Positions 43,756 to 53,390 are shown, counted from the stretch's first letter. The stretch: 64,000 bases of DNA from Bradyrhizobium sp. LTSP885 (GCF_000938305.1 NZ_JYMT01000038.1:492379-556378), one strand, 5' to 3'. A program made the numbers and translations. Notes: generated from the sequence alone by a model not told the origin.

Positions 43756-45687
43756 TCAGATATTTGCGGCGAGGTCGGCCAATTCGTCGAACAGGATATT
43801 GGTCGTTGCGAGCATGCGTTCGATTTGCTCAACGGCATCGCTGACCGAGCGGGTCGAGGTATCGATGGTGAGTTCGCAGCTGCTCGGCGGCTGGTAGTCA
43901 TTAGTGATGCCGGTGAAGGACGGCAAGCCGCCGGCGCGGGCCTTGGCGTAGTGGCCCTTGGGGTCGCGGGTCTCGCAGACCTCGGCCGGGGTTGCGACAT
44001 AGATCTCGCGGAACGCGCTGTCGGCGATGCGGCGTGCGGCCGCACGGTCGGCGGCCGATGGTGACACCGCGGCAACGATCGCGATATGGCCGTTGCGCGC
44101 CAGATGGGATGCCACTTCGGCGAGACGGCGGATGTTCTCGGCTCGATCTTGCGGCGAGAAGCCGAGATCGCTGTTCAGCCCGGCGCGCAAGGTGTCGCCG
44201 TCGAGCAGGATCGGCGAGCCGCCAAGGCTGAACAGCCGCCGCTCGAGCGCGCGCGCCAGCGTCGACTTGCCGGAGCCGGGCAGGCCGGTGAGCCAGACCA
44301 CCGCACCATTGTGATGATAGCGCGCCGAGCGCTCGTCGGGCCGCAGCGCGGATTCCACCGGCACGATGTCGATCGGCACGGCCCGCTGGCCAGCGTCGAC
44401 CGACAGCACGAGGCCACCGCCGGCGATGCGGCCGTTGACCTCGATCACGAGGCGGCCGGTGCGCGGGTTCTCGGTGTAGGGATCGGTCGCGACCGGCTGC
44501 GCCAGCGAGATGTCGATCTCGCCGACATGGTTGCGTGCGATCGCCGTGGTCTCCTCGTTCGACAGTGCGCCGGGATCGACAGCCTTTTCGATCGCGACGA
44601 CGGTAGCGCGGGTCTCGCGCGTGCCGAGCCGGATCAGGATCTGGTCGCCCTTCGACAGCGGCTTGTCGTGCAGCCAGAAGATCCGCGCATGGATACGGCG
44701 GGTTTCCCGCGGGCTCTGGCCGACATGGCCGATCACGTCGCCGCGCTCGAGGAACAGCTCGCGGTCGAGCGTGATGCCGACCGAGCGCCCGGCCGTTTGC
44801 GGACCGTCGACCGGCGTGACCGGCCAGCTCTCGACCGTCTTGATCTTCGCGATCTTGCCGGCGGGCATGATGACGATCTCGTCGCCGGCCGCAAGACTGC
44901 CGGATTCGATGCGCCCCGCGACGATGCGGCGGTCGTCGAACTTGTAGATCGCCTGTACCGGCAGCCGCAGCGCAAGCAGCTCCAGCGGCCGCGCCGGCTC
45001 CAATGCATCGAGCGCGTCGACCACGGTCGGGCCGGTGTACCAGCCGATCCGTTGCGTGCGTTCGGCGACGCCATCGCCGTCACGTGCCGAGATCGGGATC
45101 ACCGCGGTCGGCGTGACGCCGAGGCCGATCAGGTGTGCCGAGATCTCGTCGCTGATTTCCTTGAACCTGGCGGCGCTGAAATCGACCCGGTCCATCTTGT
45201 TGACGACGACTGCGACCTGCTTCACGCCGAGCAGATGCAGCAGATAGCCGTGCCGTCGCGTCTGGTCGCGCACGCCTTCGAGCGCGTCGATGATCAGCAC
45301 GGCGCCGTCGGCCTGCGAGGCGCCGGTGATCATGTTGCGCAAAAACTCTGCGTGGCCCGGCGCGTCGATCAGCACGACGTCGCGCGAGCCGGTGCGGAAG
45401 CGGATCTGCGTGGTGTCGATGGTGATGCCCTGGTCGCGCTCGGTCTGCAGCGCATCAAGCAGGAACGACCACTCGAACGGCATGCCGCGCCGCGCGCTGA
45501 CCGCCTTGAGCATTTCCAGCTTGCCATCCGGCAGGCTGCCGGTCTCGTGCAGCAGGCGGCCGACGAGGGTGGATTTGCCATGGTCGACATGGCCGACGAT
45601 GACGATACGCACTTGCGGCCGCGTCGTGCCGTTGGGCGTTGCCGAAATCGAGGCGGTGGGAAGGATCATGTTCATGAGAACGCTCAC
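43756..45687 (-). CDS. cysNC: Fused sulfate adenylyltransferase large subunit / APS kinase (CysN-CysC)
   Basis: 643 aa. N-terminal GTPase CysN: GHVDHGKSTLVGRLL, DAPGHAEFLRNMITGAS, NKMDRVDF, then two beta-barrel domains. C-terminal APS kinase (from about 455): P-loop GLPGSGKST, LDGDTLRAGLNSDLGFS, ARDPKGHY-like RDPKGHYAKARAGG. CysN drives APS formation with CysD; CysC phosphorylates APS to PAPS. In the CysC active site the usual SPYRADR reads SPSAADR, a variant. The fusion equals NodQ-type proteins. It lies 12 bases after cysD. Confidence 0.94.
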   Translation of the reverse strand: MSVLMNMILPTASISATPNGTTRPQVRIVIVGHVDHGKSTLVGRLLHETGSLPDGKLEMLKAVSARRGMPFEWSFLLDALQTERDQGITIDTTQIRFRTGSRDVVLIDAPGHAEFLRNMITGASQADGAVLIIDALEGVRDQTRRHGYLLHLLGVKQVAVVVNKMDRVDFSAARFKEISDEISAHLIGLGVTPTAVIPISARDGDGVAERTQRIGWYTGPTVVDALDALEPARPLELLALRLPVQAIYKFDDRRIVAGRIESGSLAAGDEIVIMPAGKIAKIKTVESWPVTPVDGPQTAGRSVGITLDRELFLERGDVIGHVGQSPRETRRIHARIFWLHDKPLSKGDQILIRLGTRETRATVVAIEKAVDPGALSNEETTAIARNHVGEIDISLAQPVATDPYTENPRTGRLVIEVNGRIAGGGLVLSVDAGQRAVPIDIVPVESALRPDERSARYHHNGAVVWLTGLPGSGKSTLARALERRLFSLGGSPILLDGDTLRAGLNSDLGFSPQDRAENIRRLAEVASHLARNGHIAIVAAVSPSAADRAAARRIADSAFREIYVATPAEVCETRDPKGHYAKARAGGLPSFTGITNDYQPPSSCELTIDTSTRSVSDAVEQIERMLATTNILFDELADLAANI

Positions 45688-45699
45688 GCCAATATGAAA

Positions 45700-46599
45700 T
45701 CAGAGATAGCCGGCGACACGCAGCCGCTCGAATGCATCCTCGGTCTCGTGATCGAGCGCGCGTCCGGCGCGCTCCGGGACCTTGGTGTCCTCAAGCTCGG
45801 CGAGAATCTCGTCGATGTTCGAGGCGGTCGAAGCGACCGGGTTGGTGATGTCCTGATCGCCCAGCGAGCGATAGCGCTTGCCGTCCTTGGCGAGATAGAG
45901 CGGGATGATCGGGATGTTCTCGCGCTTGGTGTAGGCCCAGATGTCGGCCTCGGTCCAATGCAGGATCGGATGGATGCGCAAATGCGCGCCTTGCGGCGGC
46001 GAGGCGTTGAAATGGTCCCAGAACTCCGGCGGCTGGTCGCGCACGTCCCATTCGCCCTCCAGCCCGCGCGGCGAGAACACCCGCTCCTTGGCGCGGGTGG
46101 CCTCCTCGTCGCGGCGGATGCCGGCGATCAACCCGTCAAAGCCGAACTTGTTGAGCGCGAGCTTCAACCCCTCGGTCTTGCGCGCGGCGGAACGCGCGGC
46201 CGGCGGCAGAGTCGGATCGACGCTTTCGATCGGCGGGCATGGCTCGACGCGCAGGTCGAGATCCCATTCCTTGCCAAAGCGTTCGCGGAACGCATACATC
46301 TCCGGAAACTTCTTGCCGGTGTCGACATGCATCGCGGGAAACGGAACCCGACCGAAGAACGCTTTCCGCGCCAGCCAGATCATCACATTGGAGTCCTTGC
46401 CGAGCGACCACAGCAGCGCCAGCTTCTTCAGCCGGGCGAACGCTTCGCGCAAAATGTAGATGCTTTGCGCCTCCAGTTCGTCGAGGTGGTCCATCGACGG
46501 GGCGCTCCGATCGGCCGAAATCTTCGGCACGGAAGCTGCTTGGATAGAGGCTGCGGGCCGCAACCCGGTGGCGGCGGATTCCTTGTCGAGAAGATGCAT
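45700..46599 (-). CDS. cysD: Sulfate adenylyltransferase small subunit
   Basis: 299 aa, N-type PP-loop pyrophosphatase fold: LALLWSLGKDSNVMIWLARKAF (SxGKDS loop), FPAMHVDTGKKFPEMYAFR, GIRRDEEATRAKERVFS, HPILHWTEADIWAYT. It makes APS from ATP and sulfate with CysN. Divergent from cysG over 142 bases that contain a strong inverted repeat. Confidence 0.95.
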   Translation of the reverse strand: MHLLDKESAATGLRPAASIQAASVPKISADRSAPSMDHLDELEAQSIYILREAFARLKKLALLWSLGKDSNVMIWLARKAFFGRVPFPAMHVDTGKKFPEMYAFRERFGKEWDLDLRVEPCPPIESVDPTLPPAARSAARKTEGLKLALNKFGFDGLIAGIRRDEEATRAKERVFSPRGLEGEWDVRDQPPEFWDHFNASPPQGAHLRIHPILHWTEADIWAYTKRENIPIIPLYLAKDGKRYRSLGDQDITNPVASTASNIDEILAELEDTKVPERAGRALDHETEDAFERLRVAGYL

Positions 46600-46654
46600 C
46601 TATCGGCCTTGGCCAGAGGAGGTGAAAATTCTACAGTTGCGCCGCAATAGAGAA

Positions 46655-46708
46655 GAAATAATTTTCTCTTTATTGGCCTTGATCGAGAGATAAATAGAAA
46701 ATAATTTC
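46655..46708. promoter_or_regulatory. Inverted-repeat operator candidate between cysD and cysG
   Basis: GAAATAATTTTCTCTTTATT (46655-46674) faces GATAAATAGAAAATAATTTC (46689-46708); the 20-base arms differ at about four positions, and the region is strikingly AT-rich. It sits in the centre of the divergent cysD/cysG control region and would let one regulator control both halves of sulfate assimilation. Confidence 0.6.
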
Positions 46709-46741
46709 AGTCAACCCCCAAGTTGGGGAAGCGAGTGTCTG

Positions 46742-48178
46742 ATGCGATACCTGCCCGTGTTTCTGGATCTGCAAGTCGGCAAGGTGCTGCTCGTTGGAGC
46801 GGGCGACCTCGCACGCGCCAAGCTGCGGCTGCTCGCGGCTGCGGGCGCGCAGGTCCGCTGGTACGCGACCGACAGCGACCACGAACTCACCGGAATAGCT
46901 GCGGAAGATGCCGCGCGTATCGAACGCGCCGATGGCGACCCGCTCGCGGCCGATCTCTCTGGCATCATCGCAATTCTTTGTGCCGGCGCCGGCGACATCG
47001 GTGTCGCCATGGCGGCGCGCGCAAGGGCCGTCGGTCTGCCCGTCAATGTGATGGATGACCTCGCGCATTCGACCTTCATCTTTCCCGCGATCGTCGATCG
47101 CGGCGATGTCGTGGTCGCGGTCGGGACAGGCGGTACCTCGCCGGTGGTGGCCCGTCGCGTGCGCGAGCGCATCGAGGCGGTGCTGCCGGCGCGGATCGGC
47201 GATCTCGCCGGCTTCATCGGACGCTTCCGCAAATCGATCCATGCCCGCATCGAAGAGTTTCCGCTGCGCCGCCGCTTCTGGGAGCGCATCGTCGATGGCC
47301 CGATCGGCGCGCTGGTGCTGGCCGGCCGCAAGGACGAAGCTGAGCAGGCTCTGAACGCGATCGCCGATCCCGCCGCATTCGCCGGCGCGAGCGCGCAAGG
47401 AAAAGCCATCGGGCACGTCACGCTGGTCGGCGCCGGGCCGGGCGACCCGGACCTGCTCACCGTCAAGGCGTTGCGCGCGCTGCAGGATGCCGACATCGTG
47501 TTCTATGACGAATTGGTGTCACCGGACATTCTCGACCGGATCAGGCGCGATGCCCCGCGCATCCCGGTCGGCCGCCGCGTCGGCAAGCCTGGCATTGGGC
47601 AGGATGCCACCAACAGACTGATGATCGAAGCCGCCAAGTCCGGCCAGCGTGCGGTGCGGCTGAAGGGCGGCGATCCCTTTATCTTCGGCCGCGGCGGCGA
47701 GGAGATCGAGGTGTTGCGCGCCGCCGGCGTCGCCTACTCCATCATTCCCGGCATCACCGCGGGCCTTGGCGCCGCCGCGCAGTTCGAGGCGCCGCTGACC
47801 TATCGTCACGAGGCGCTGCGCATCACCTTCCTGACCGCGCACAAGGCGCGCGACGCCTGTAACGTCGATTGGTCTGCGCTGACCGACAAGAAGATGACTG
47901 TCGTCGTCTATATGGGCATGACCGCCGCGCCGTCGATCCGCGCGGGCCTGCTGGCTGCGGGCCGCTCTCCCGAGACGCCGGTTGGTGTGTTCGCGCGGGT
48001 GACACGGCCGGACGCGCAGGCCGCGGTCGGAACGCTGGCGCGGCTGCCCGAGCTGGTCAAGACGATCGACGGCGGTCCCGCCATCCTCATCATTGGCGAC
48101 GTGGTGGCGCATTCCGCGCCGTGGCGCCAATCGAATCTCACCCAAGTTGTCTCTGAACTGCTGGAAGCTGCTGAATGA
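46742..48178 (+). CDS. cysG: Siroheme synthase CysG (multifunctional)
   Basis: 478 aa. N-terminal precorrin-2 dehydrogenase/ferrochelatase (VFLDLQVGKVLLVGAGDLARAKLRLLAAAG, NVMDDLAHSTFIFPAIVDRGD, about 1-200) and C-terminal uroporphyrinogen-III methyltransferase (VTLVGAGPGDPDLLTVKALRALQ, RLKGGDPFIFGRGGEE, about 215-465). It makes the siroheme that CysI needs. The stop overlaps the next gene (ATGA). GGGGAAGCGAG precedes the ATG. Confidence 0.95.
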   Translation: MRYLPVFLDLQVGKVLLVGAGDLARAKLRLLAAAGAQVRWYATDSDHELTGIAAEDAARIERADGDPLAADLSGIIAILCAGAGDIGVAMAARARAVGLPVNVMDDLAHSTFIFPAIVDRGDVVVAVGTGGTSPVVARRVRERIEAVLPARIGDLAGFIGRFRKSIHARIEEFPLRRRFWERIVDGPIGALVLAGRKDEAEQALNAIADPAAFAGASAQGKAIGHVTLVGAGPGDPDLLTVKALRALQDADIVFYDELVSPDILDRIRRDAPRIPVGRRVGKPGIGQDATNRLMIEAAKSGQRAVRLKGGDPFIFGRGGEEIEVLRAAGVAYSIIPGITAGLGAAAQFEAPLTYRHEALRITFLTAHKARDACNVDWSALTDKKMTVVVYMGMTAAPSIRAGLLAAGRSPETPVGVFARVTRPDAQAAVGTLARLPELVKTIDGGPAILIIGDVVAHSAPWRQSNLTQVVSELLEAAE

Positions 48179-48492
48179 CCTCTCCGCTCGAACAGAAGAA
48201 AATCAAGATCACGGGTCCGTCGATGGTGACCGCCAACCGAACCTGGGATGGTGCTGTGGTGTACCGGACCGGGCAAAAGGGCTGGTCGACCGAATTGCGG
48301 GACGCGGCGATCGTGCGCACATCAGACGATGCGCGCGCCTTGCTCGCCGAGGGCGTTGCCGACGATGTCGGCGCGATCGGCGCCTATATCGCGCCGGTCG
48401 AGCTCAAGGAGGGCGGCAAGATCGGCCCCGGCAATCTCCGCGAACAAATCCGCTCCGAGGGTGTCACCATCGACATCTCGGTGCCGGCGTAA
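48175..48492 (+). CDS. DUF2849 protein in the cys operon
   Basis: 105 aa, DUF2849: KITGPSMVTANRTWDGAVVYRT and AIGAYIAPVELKEGGKIGPGNLREQIR. Always found between cysG and cysI in alphaproteobacteria; probably a small auxiliary of sulfite reduction. It overlaps cysG by four bases and precedes cysI by 12. Confidence 0.88.
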   Translation: MTSPLEQKKIKITGPSMVTANRTWDGAVVYRTGQKGWSTELRDAAIVRTSDDARALLAEGVADDVGAIGAYIAPVELKEGGKIGPGNLREQIRSEGVTIDISVPA

Positions 48493-48504
48493 GGTTGATC
48501 CATC

Positions 48505-50160
48505 ATGTATGCATATGACGAACTCGACCGCACGCTGATCAATGAGCGTGTTTCGGAATTCCGCGATCAGGTGAAGCGCCGCCTTTCGGGCGAGCTCACC
48601 GAGGACGAATTCAAGATACTCCGGCTGCAGAACGGCGTGTACCTGCAACTGCACGCCTACATGTTCCGCGTCGCTATTCCGTACGGCACGCTGTCGTCCA
48701 AGCAGATGCGGCGGTTTGCCCATGTCGCGCGCCGCTACGACCGCGACTATGGCCACTTTACCACGCGGCAGAACATCCAGTTCAACTGGATCAAGCTGTC
48801 CGAACTGCCGGATGCGCTGGCCGACCTCGCCGAAGTCGGCATCCATGCGATGCAGACCTCCGGCAACAACATGCGCAACGTCACCTCGGACCAGTGGGCC
48901 GGCGTTGCGCCGGGCGAGATCGAGGATCCGCGGATCTGGTCGGAGTTGATCCGCCAGCACACCACGCTGCATCCGGAATTCTCATTCCTGCCGCGCAAGT
49001 TCAAGATCGCGATCACGGCGTCCGAGCATGATCGCGCCGCGATCAAGATCCACGATATCGGGCTTCGTCTGCACAAGAATGCCGACGGCGAGACCGGCTT
49101 CGAGGTGCTGGTCGGCGGCGGTCTCGGCCGCACGCCGTTCATCGCCAAGACCATCAAGCCGTTCGTCCCCGGCCGCGATATCCTCAGCTATATCGAGGCG
49201 ATCCTGCGGGTCTATAACCAGTACGGCCGCCGCGACAACATCTACAAGGCGCGCATCAAGATCCTGGTGCACGAGCTCGGCATCGAGAAGTTCTCCAAGG
49301 AGGTCGATGAGGAGTGGCGGCTGATGGGCGATGTCGGGCTGACGCTCGATCATACCGCCATCGAGGAAGTCCGCTCGCGCTTCTCCTATCCGGCCTACGA
49401 AAAGCTGCCGCATATGCCGGACGAGCTGAAGCAGGCCGCGCATGATCCGCTGTTCGAGCGCTGGCGCAAGAATTCCGTGTTCCCGCACAAGGTGCAGGGC
49501 TACTCGATCGTGGTGCTGTCGCTGAAGCCGGTCGGCGGCCCGCCCGGCGATGCCAGCGCCGATCAGATGGATGCGATCGCCGACCTCGCCGACAGATATT
49601 CGTTTGGCGAAATTCGCGTCGGCCATGAGCAGAACCTGGCGCTGCCGCATGTTGCCAAGCGCGATCTGCCGGCGCTGTTCAAGACGCTCGACCGCCTTGG
49701 CCTGGCAACGCCGAACGTCAATCTGGTCACCGATATCATCGCCTGCCCGGGGCTGGATTACTGCTCGCTGGCCAATGCGCGCTCGATCCCGATCGCGCAG
49801 GAGCTGACGCGGCGTTTCGCCAACCACGACACCGCAAGCCTGATCGGCCGTCTGCACATCAACATCTCCGGCTGCATCAATGCCTGCGGCCATCACCATG
49901 TCGGCCATATCGGCATCCTCGGCGTCGAGAAGAACGGCGAGGAATTCTACCAGATCACGATCGGCGGCCGCGCCGACGAGAACGCGCAGATGGGCACCTT
50001 GATCGGCCCGGCCGTTCCCTATGCTGAGGTCGCCGACGTGATCGAAGACATTGTCGAAGCCTATCTGGCGCTGCGCGACCGTCCCGAGGAATTGTTCGTC
50101 GATGCGGTGAAGCGTCTGGGCGTCGAGCCTTTCAAGGAGCGGGTCTATGCCACTCGTTAA
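48505..50160 (+). CDS. cysI: Sulfite reductase hemoprotein (CysI, nitrite/sulfite reductase family)
   Basis: 551 aa. Two ferredoxin-like repeats (YGHFTTRQNIQFNWIKL) and the siroheme/4Fe-4S cysteines CPGLDYCSLA and GCINACGHHHVGHIGILG. It reduces sulfite to sulfide with six electrons. No flavoprotein CysJ is nearby, so electrons probably come from ferredoxin or NADPH via another protein. It overlaps the DUF934 gene by 14 bases. Confidence 0.93.
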   Translation: MYAYDELDRTLINERVSEFRDQVKRRLSGELTEDEFKILRLQNGVYLQLHAYMFRVAIPYGTLSSKQMRRFAHVARRYDRDYGHFTTRQNIQFNWIKLSELPDALADLAEVGIHAMQTSGNNMRNVTSDQWAGVAPGEIEDPRIWSELIRQHTTLHPEFSFLPRKFKIAITASEHDRAAIKIHDIGLRLHKNADGETGFEVLVGGGLGRTPFIAKTIKPFVPGRDILSYIEAILRVYNQYGRRDNIYKARIKILVHELGIEKFSKEVDEEWRLMGDVGLTLDHTAIEEVRSRFSYPAYEKLPHMPDELKQAAHDPLFERWRKNSVFPHKVQGYSIVVLSLKPVGGPPGDASADQMDAIADLADRYSFGEIRVGHEQNLALPHVAKRDLPALFKTLDRLGLATPNVNLVTDIIACPGLDYCSLANARSIPIAQELTRRFANHDTASLIGRLHINISGCINACGHHHVGHIGILGVEKNGEEFYQITIGGRADENAQMGTLIGPAVPYAEVADVIEDIVEAYLALRDRPEELFVDAVKRLGVEPFKERVYATR

Positions 50161-50662
50161 GAACGCAAGAATCATCACCGACCTGTTCGTCCATGTCGCC
50201 GACGGCGTGGAGCTGGCGGGCGACGGCGCGATCCTGGTGACTGCCGAGCGCTTCCTCGCCGATCCGGAGGCGCTGCTGCGCCGCGCAGGAAAAGTCGGCG
50301 TGATCTGGCCGAACAACCGCGATCTCGACGGGCTCGTGCCCTATCTCGACCGTCTTGCGGTGGTCGCGCTGGTGTTCCCGACCTTCCGCGACGGCCGTGC
50401 CTACAGCCAGGCGCGTCTGCTGCGCGAGCGTCACGGCTATGACGGCGAGCTGCGCGCCACCGGTCAAATTTTGCGCGATCAGTTCGTGTTCATGACGCGT
50501 GCCGGCTTCGACGCCTTCGAGGTCAAGAAGGATGCCGACGCCGATGCCTTCGCCGACACCATGAAGCGCTATTCGGTGTTCTACCAGCCGACCGGCGACG
50601 GCCGCGTCACCGCGCTGCATCGCCGCCAGCAACTGCGTCACTCGGAGAGCGCCGAGCAGTGA
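50147..50662 (+). CDS. DUF934 protein, sulfite-reduction associated
   Basis: 171 aa, DUF934: LPYLDRLAVVALVFPTFRDGRAYSQARLLRERHGYDGELRATG. The family is conserved directly after cysI and is thought to support sulfite reduction. Starts inside cysI and ends overlapping cysH (GTGA), so the three are translationally coupled. Confidence 0.9.
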   Translation: MPLVKNARIITDLFVHVADGVELAGDGAILVTAERFLADPEALLRRAGKVGVIWPNNRDLDGLVPYLDRLAVVALVFPTFRDGRAYSQARLLRERHGYDGELRATGQILRDQFVFMTRAGFDAFEVKKDADADAFADTMKRYSVFYQPTGDGRVTALHRRQQLRHSESAEQ

Positions 50663-51390
50663 GCACGCTTGCATCAGAGCTGACGCTGGAGCTGCCGGGC
50701 GGATTGCCGGCGGCGGACGTGCTCGATCGCGCGCTGCGCGCGGCGTCGCCCGCCGAGGTGATCGCGGCCGCGTTGAAGACGATCGGCCGAGAACGGCTCG
50801 CGCTGGTGTCGTCGTTCGGCACCGAGTCAGCGGCGCTGCTCAAGGTGATGGCGGATGTCGATCCGGCGATTCCCGTGATCTTCCTCGACACCGGCTGGTT
50901 GTTCGATGAGACGCTCGCCTATCGCGATACGCTGATTGCAACGCTCGGCCTCACTGACGTGCGTTCGATCAAGCCCGAGGACGAAACGCTGTCGCGCGAG
51001 GATCCCGACCGCGAGTTGTGGTTCGCCGATCCCGACGCCTGCTGCCGGATCCGGAAGGTCGAGCCGCTGGCGCGGGCGCTGAAGCCGTTCTCCGGCTGGA
51101 TCAACGGCCGCAAGCGTTTCCAGAGCGCTACCCGGGCCGACATCCCGGTCGTCGAGGACGACGGTCAAAGGCTGAAATTCAATCCGTTCGCCAATGTTTC
51201 GCGCGAGGACATCGAGGCGATCTACGCGCTCGGCAAGCTGCCGCCGCATCCCCTTGTCGCATCGGGATATCAGTCGGTCGGGTGTATGCCTTGCAGCAGC
51301 CGGACCGCACCTGGCGAGGATGCACGCGCCGGCCGCTGGCGGGGCAGGGCGAAGACGGAATGCGGCATCCATACGACAAAGACTTCGTAG
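50659..51390 (+). CDS. cysH: Adenylylsulfate (APS) reductase, CysH family
   Basis: 243 aa. PAPS-reductase fold (LALVSSFGTESAALLKVMADV, IFLDTGWLFDETLAYRD). It carries the iron-sulfur cysteines DACCRIRKVEPL (about 116-127) and GCMPCSSR with a terminal ECGIHT (nucleophilic Cys). The CC...CxxC set marks the APS-using type, rather than the PAPS type of enterobacteria. It yields sulfite for CysI. GTG start coupled to the DUF934 stop. Confidence 0.93.
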   Translation: MSTLASELTLELPGGLPAADVLDRALRAASPAEVIAAALKTIGRERLALVSSFGTESAALLKVMADVDPAIPVIFLDTGWLFDETLAYRDTLIATLGLTDVRSIKPEDETLSREDPDRELWFADPDACCRIRKVEPLARALKPFSGWINGRKRFQSATRADIPVVEDDGQRLKFNPFANVSREDIEAIYALGKLPPHPLVASGYQSVGCMPCSSRTAPGEDARAGRWRGRAKTECGIHTTKTS

Positions 51391-51523
51391 CGCAACGATT
51401 CCGTAGCACAGGAGCGCTGCACGGCCGCGAACAATGAAAAGCGGTTTCGTTGACTTAAGACCACTTCACCGCGAGTTATGTCTTGAGTATTGCCTGACAT
51501 TCTCAGGTTGAATGGAGAGAGAA

Positions 51524-52513
51524 ATGGTCCGTCGTATCTTGCCGCTCGTCGCGGCACTGTTGTGGGCAAGCTCGGCGTTCGCGGCCGACTATTCGCTGCT
51601 CAACGTGTCCTACGATCCGACGCGCGAGCTCTATGTCGACTTCAACAAGGCGTTCGCGGCGGCCTATCAGAAGGACACCGGCAAGAGCGTCGAGATCAAG
51701 CAGTCGCATGGCGGCTCGGGGTCGCAGGCGCGTTCGGTGATCGACGGCCTGCAGGCCGACATCGTTACGCTGGCGCTCGCCTATGACATCGATGCGATCG
51801 CAGCCAAGGGCTTTCTTCCGGCCGATTGGCAGAAGCGGCTGCCGCTCAACGCCTCGCCTTACACCTCGACCATCGTGTTCCTGGTGCGCAAGGGCAATCC
51901 CAAGGGCATCAAGGATTGGGACGATTTGATTAAACCTGGCGTCAGCGTCATCACGCCGAACCCGAAGACGTCGGGCGGCGCGCGCTGGAATTATCTGGCC
52001 GCCTGGGGTTACGCGCAGAAGAAGTATGGTTCGGTCGACAAGGCGAAGAAGTTCGTCGCCGACCTCTATCAGAATGTTCCTGTGCTCGATACCGGTGCGC
52101 GCGGCTCGACCGTGACCTTCGTCGAGCGCGGCGTCGGCGACGTGCTGCTGGCGTGGGAGAACGAAGCGTTCCTGGCTCAGAAGGAATTCGGCCAGGACAA
52201 ATTCGAGATCGTCTCGCCGCCCTTGTCGATCCTCGCTGAGCCGCCCGTGGCCGTGGTCGACAGCGTTGCGGACAAGAAGGGCACCCGCGCCGTCGCGGAA
52301 GCGTATTTGAAATACTGGTACACCAAGGAAGGCCAGGAAATCGCCGCGCGCAATTCCTATCGGCCGCGCGATCCCGAGATCGCGAAAGAGTACGAAAAAT
52401 CCTTCGCCAAGGTCGAACTTTTCACCATCGACGACGTTTTCGGTGGTTGGACCAAGGCGCAGAAGGACCACTTTGCCGAAGGCGGCATCTTCGATCAGAT
52501 CTACAAGAACTGA
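51524..52513 (+). CDS. sbp: Sulfate-binding periplasmic protein
   Basis: 329 aa. Signal peptide ends AFAADYSLLNVSYDPTREL; QSHGGSGSQARSVIDGLQADI and PNPKTSGGARWNYLAAWGYA are the sulfate-binding-protein blocks, with TGARGSTVTFV. It binds sulfate (or thiosulfate) for CysTWA. ATG 51524 with GGAGAGAG ahead; ATG 51512 is in frame. Gap 51391-51523 carries its promoter (no site recognised). Confidence 0.94.
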   Translation: MVRRILPLVAALLWASSAFAADYSLLNVSYDPTRELYVDFNKAFAAAYQKDTGKSVEIKQSHGGSGSQARSVIDGLQADIVTLALAYDIDAIAAKGFLPADWQKRLPLNASPYTSTIVFLVRKGNPKGIKDWDDLIKPGVSVITPNPKTSGGARWNYLAAWGYAQKKYGSVDKAKKFVADLYQNVPVLDTGARGSTVTFVERGVGDVLLAWENEAFLAQKEFGQDKFEIVSPPLSILAEPPVAVVDSVADKKGTRAVAEAYLKYWYTKEGQEIAARNSYRPRDPEIAKEYEKSFAKVELFTIDDVFGGWTKAQKDHFAEGGIFDQIYKN

Positions 52514-52542
52514 TCGAGGGGCCGGCGCATGACGGGGGATTT

Positions 52543-53379
52543 GTGAGCACAGCGGTCGCACGACGCAGCACCTTGCCGGGGTTCGGTCTCACCATGGGAC
52601 TGACCCTGACCTGGCTCTCCGTCATCATCCTGATTCCGCTGGCCGCCCTGTTCCTCAAGACGTTCGAGCTCAGCCTCGACCAGTTTTGGGGCGTCATCAC
52701 CAGCCGCCGGACGCTGAATGCGTTGAAGATTTCGTTCGGCCTGTCGTTTGCCGCGGCCTGCGTCAATCTGGTGATGGGCACCATCATCGTCTGGGCGCTG
52801 GTGCGGTACAGATTTCCGGGCCGGCGACTGTTCGACGCCATCGTCGACATTCCCTTTGCCCTGCCAACCGCGGTGGCCGGCGTCGCACTGACGCAGCTGT
52901 TCGCCCAAAAAGGCTGGCTCGGTGCGCCGCTCGCTGAGCTCGGCATCAAGGTCGCGTTCACGCCGATCGGCATCTTCGTCGCGATGGTCTTCATCGGCAT
53001 TCCCTTCGTCGTGCGCACGGTGCAGCCGGTGCTGATCGATCTCGATGTCGAGATCGAGGAGGCGGCGGCGAGCCTGGGTGCCAACCGCTGGCACACCGTG
53101 TTCCGGGTCATCCTGCCGAGCCTGATCCCGGCGCTGCTGACCGGTTTTGCGCTCGCCTTTGCCCGCGCCGTCGGCGAATACGGCTCGGTGATCTTCATCG
53201 CCGGCAATCTGCCGAACGTCTCCGAGATCGCGCCGCTCTTGGTCGTGATCCGGCTGTCCGAGTTCCGCTATGCTGACGCCACCGCGATCGCGGTGGTGAT
53301 GCTGGTGGCCTCGTTCCTGATCATCTTCCTGATCAATCGTCTGCAGCGCTGGGCGCAAGCCCGCATTCCCGTGCATTGA
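52543..53379 (+). CDS. cysT: Sulfate ABC transporter permease CysT
   Basis: 278 aa, six helices. The EAA loop EIEEAAASLGANRWHTVFRVILP and GFALAFARAVGEYGSVIFIAGNLP are CysT hallmarks. The start is GTG 52543 with GGGGGA ahead; the frame upstream overlaps sbp and is not homologous. cysW follows 12 bases later. Confidence 0.92.
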   Translation: MSTAVARRSTLPGFGLTMGLTLTWLSVIILIPLAALFLKTFELSLDQFWGVITSRRTLNALKISFGLSFAAACVNLVMGTIIVWALVRYRFPGRRLFDAIVDIPFALPTAVAGVALTQLFAQKGWLGAPLAELGIKVAFTPIGIFVAMVFIGIPFVVRTVQPVLIDLDVEIEEAAASLGANRWHTVFRVILPSLIPALLTGFALAFARAVGEYGSVIFIAGNLPNVSEIAPLLVVIRLSEFRYADATAIAVVMLVASFLIIFLINRLQRWAQARIPVH

Positions 53380-53390
53380 GGGGATCGGCG

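Noticed and set aside
41422..44064. 880-codon open frame on the plus strand
   Set aside because: It is the antisense of glcB and cysNC, an artefact of GC-rich codon use; its translation is low-complexity with no domain.
44086..46650. 854-codon open frame on the plus strand
   Set aside because: Antisense of cysNC and cysD; no ribosome site and no homology.
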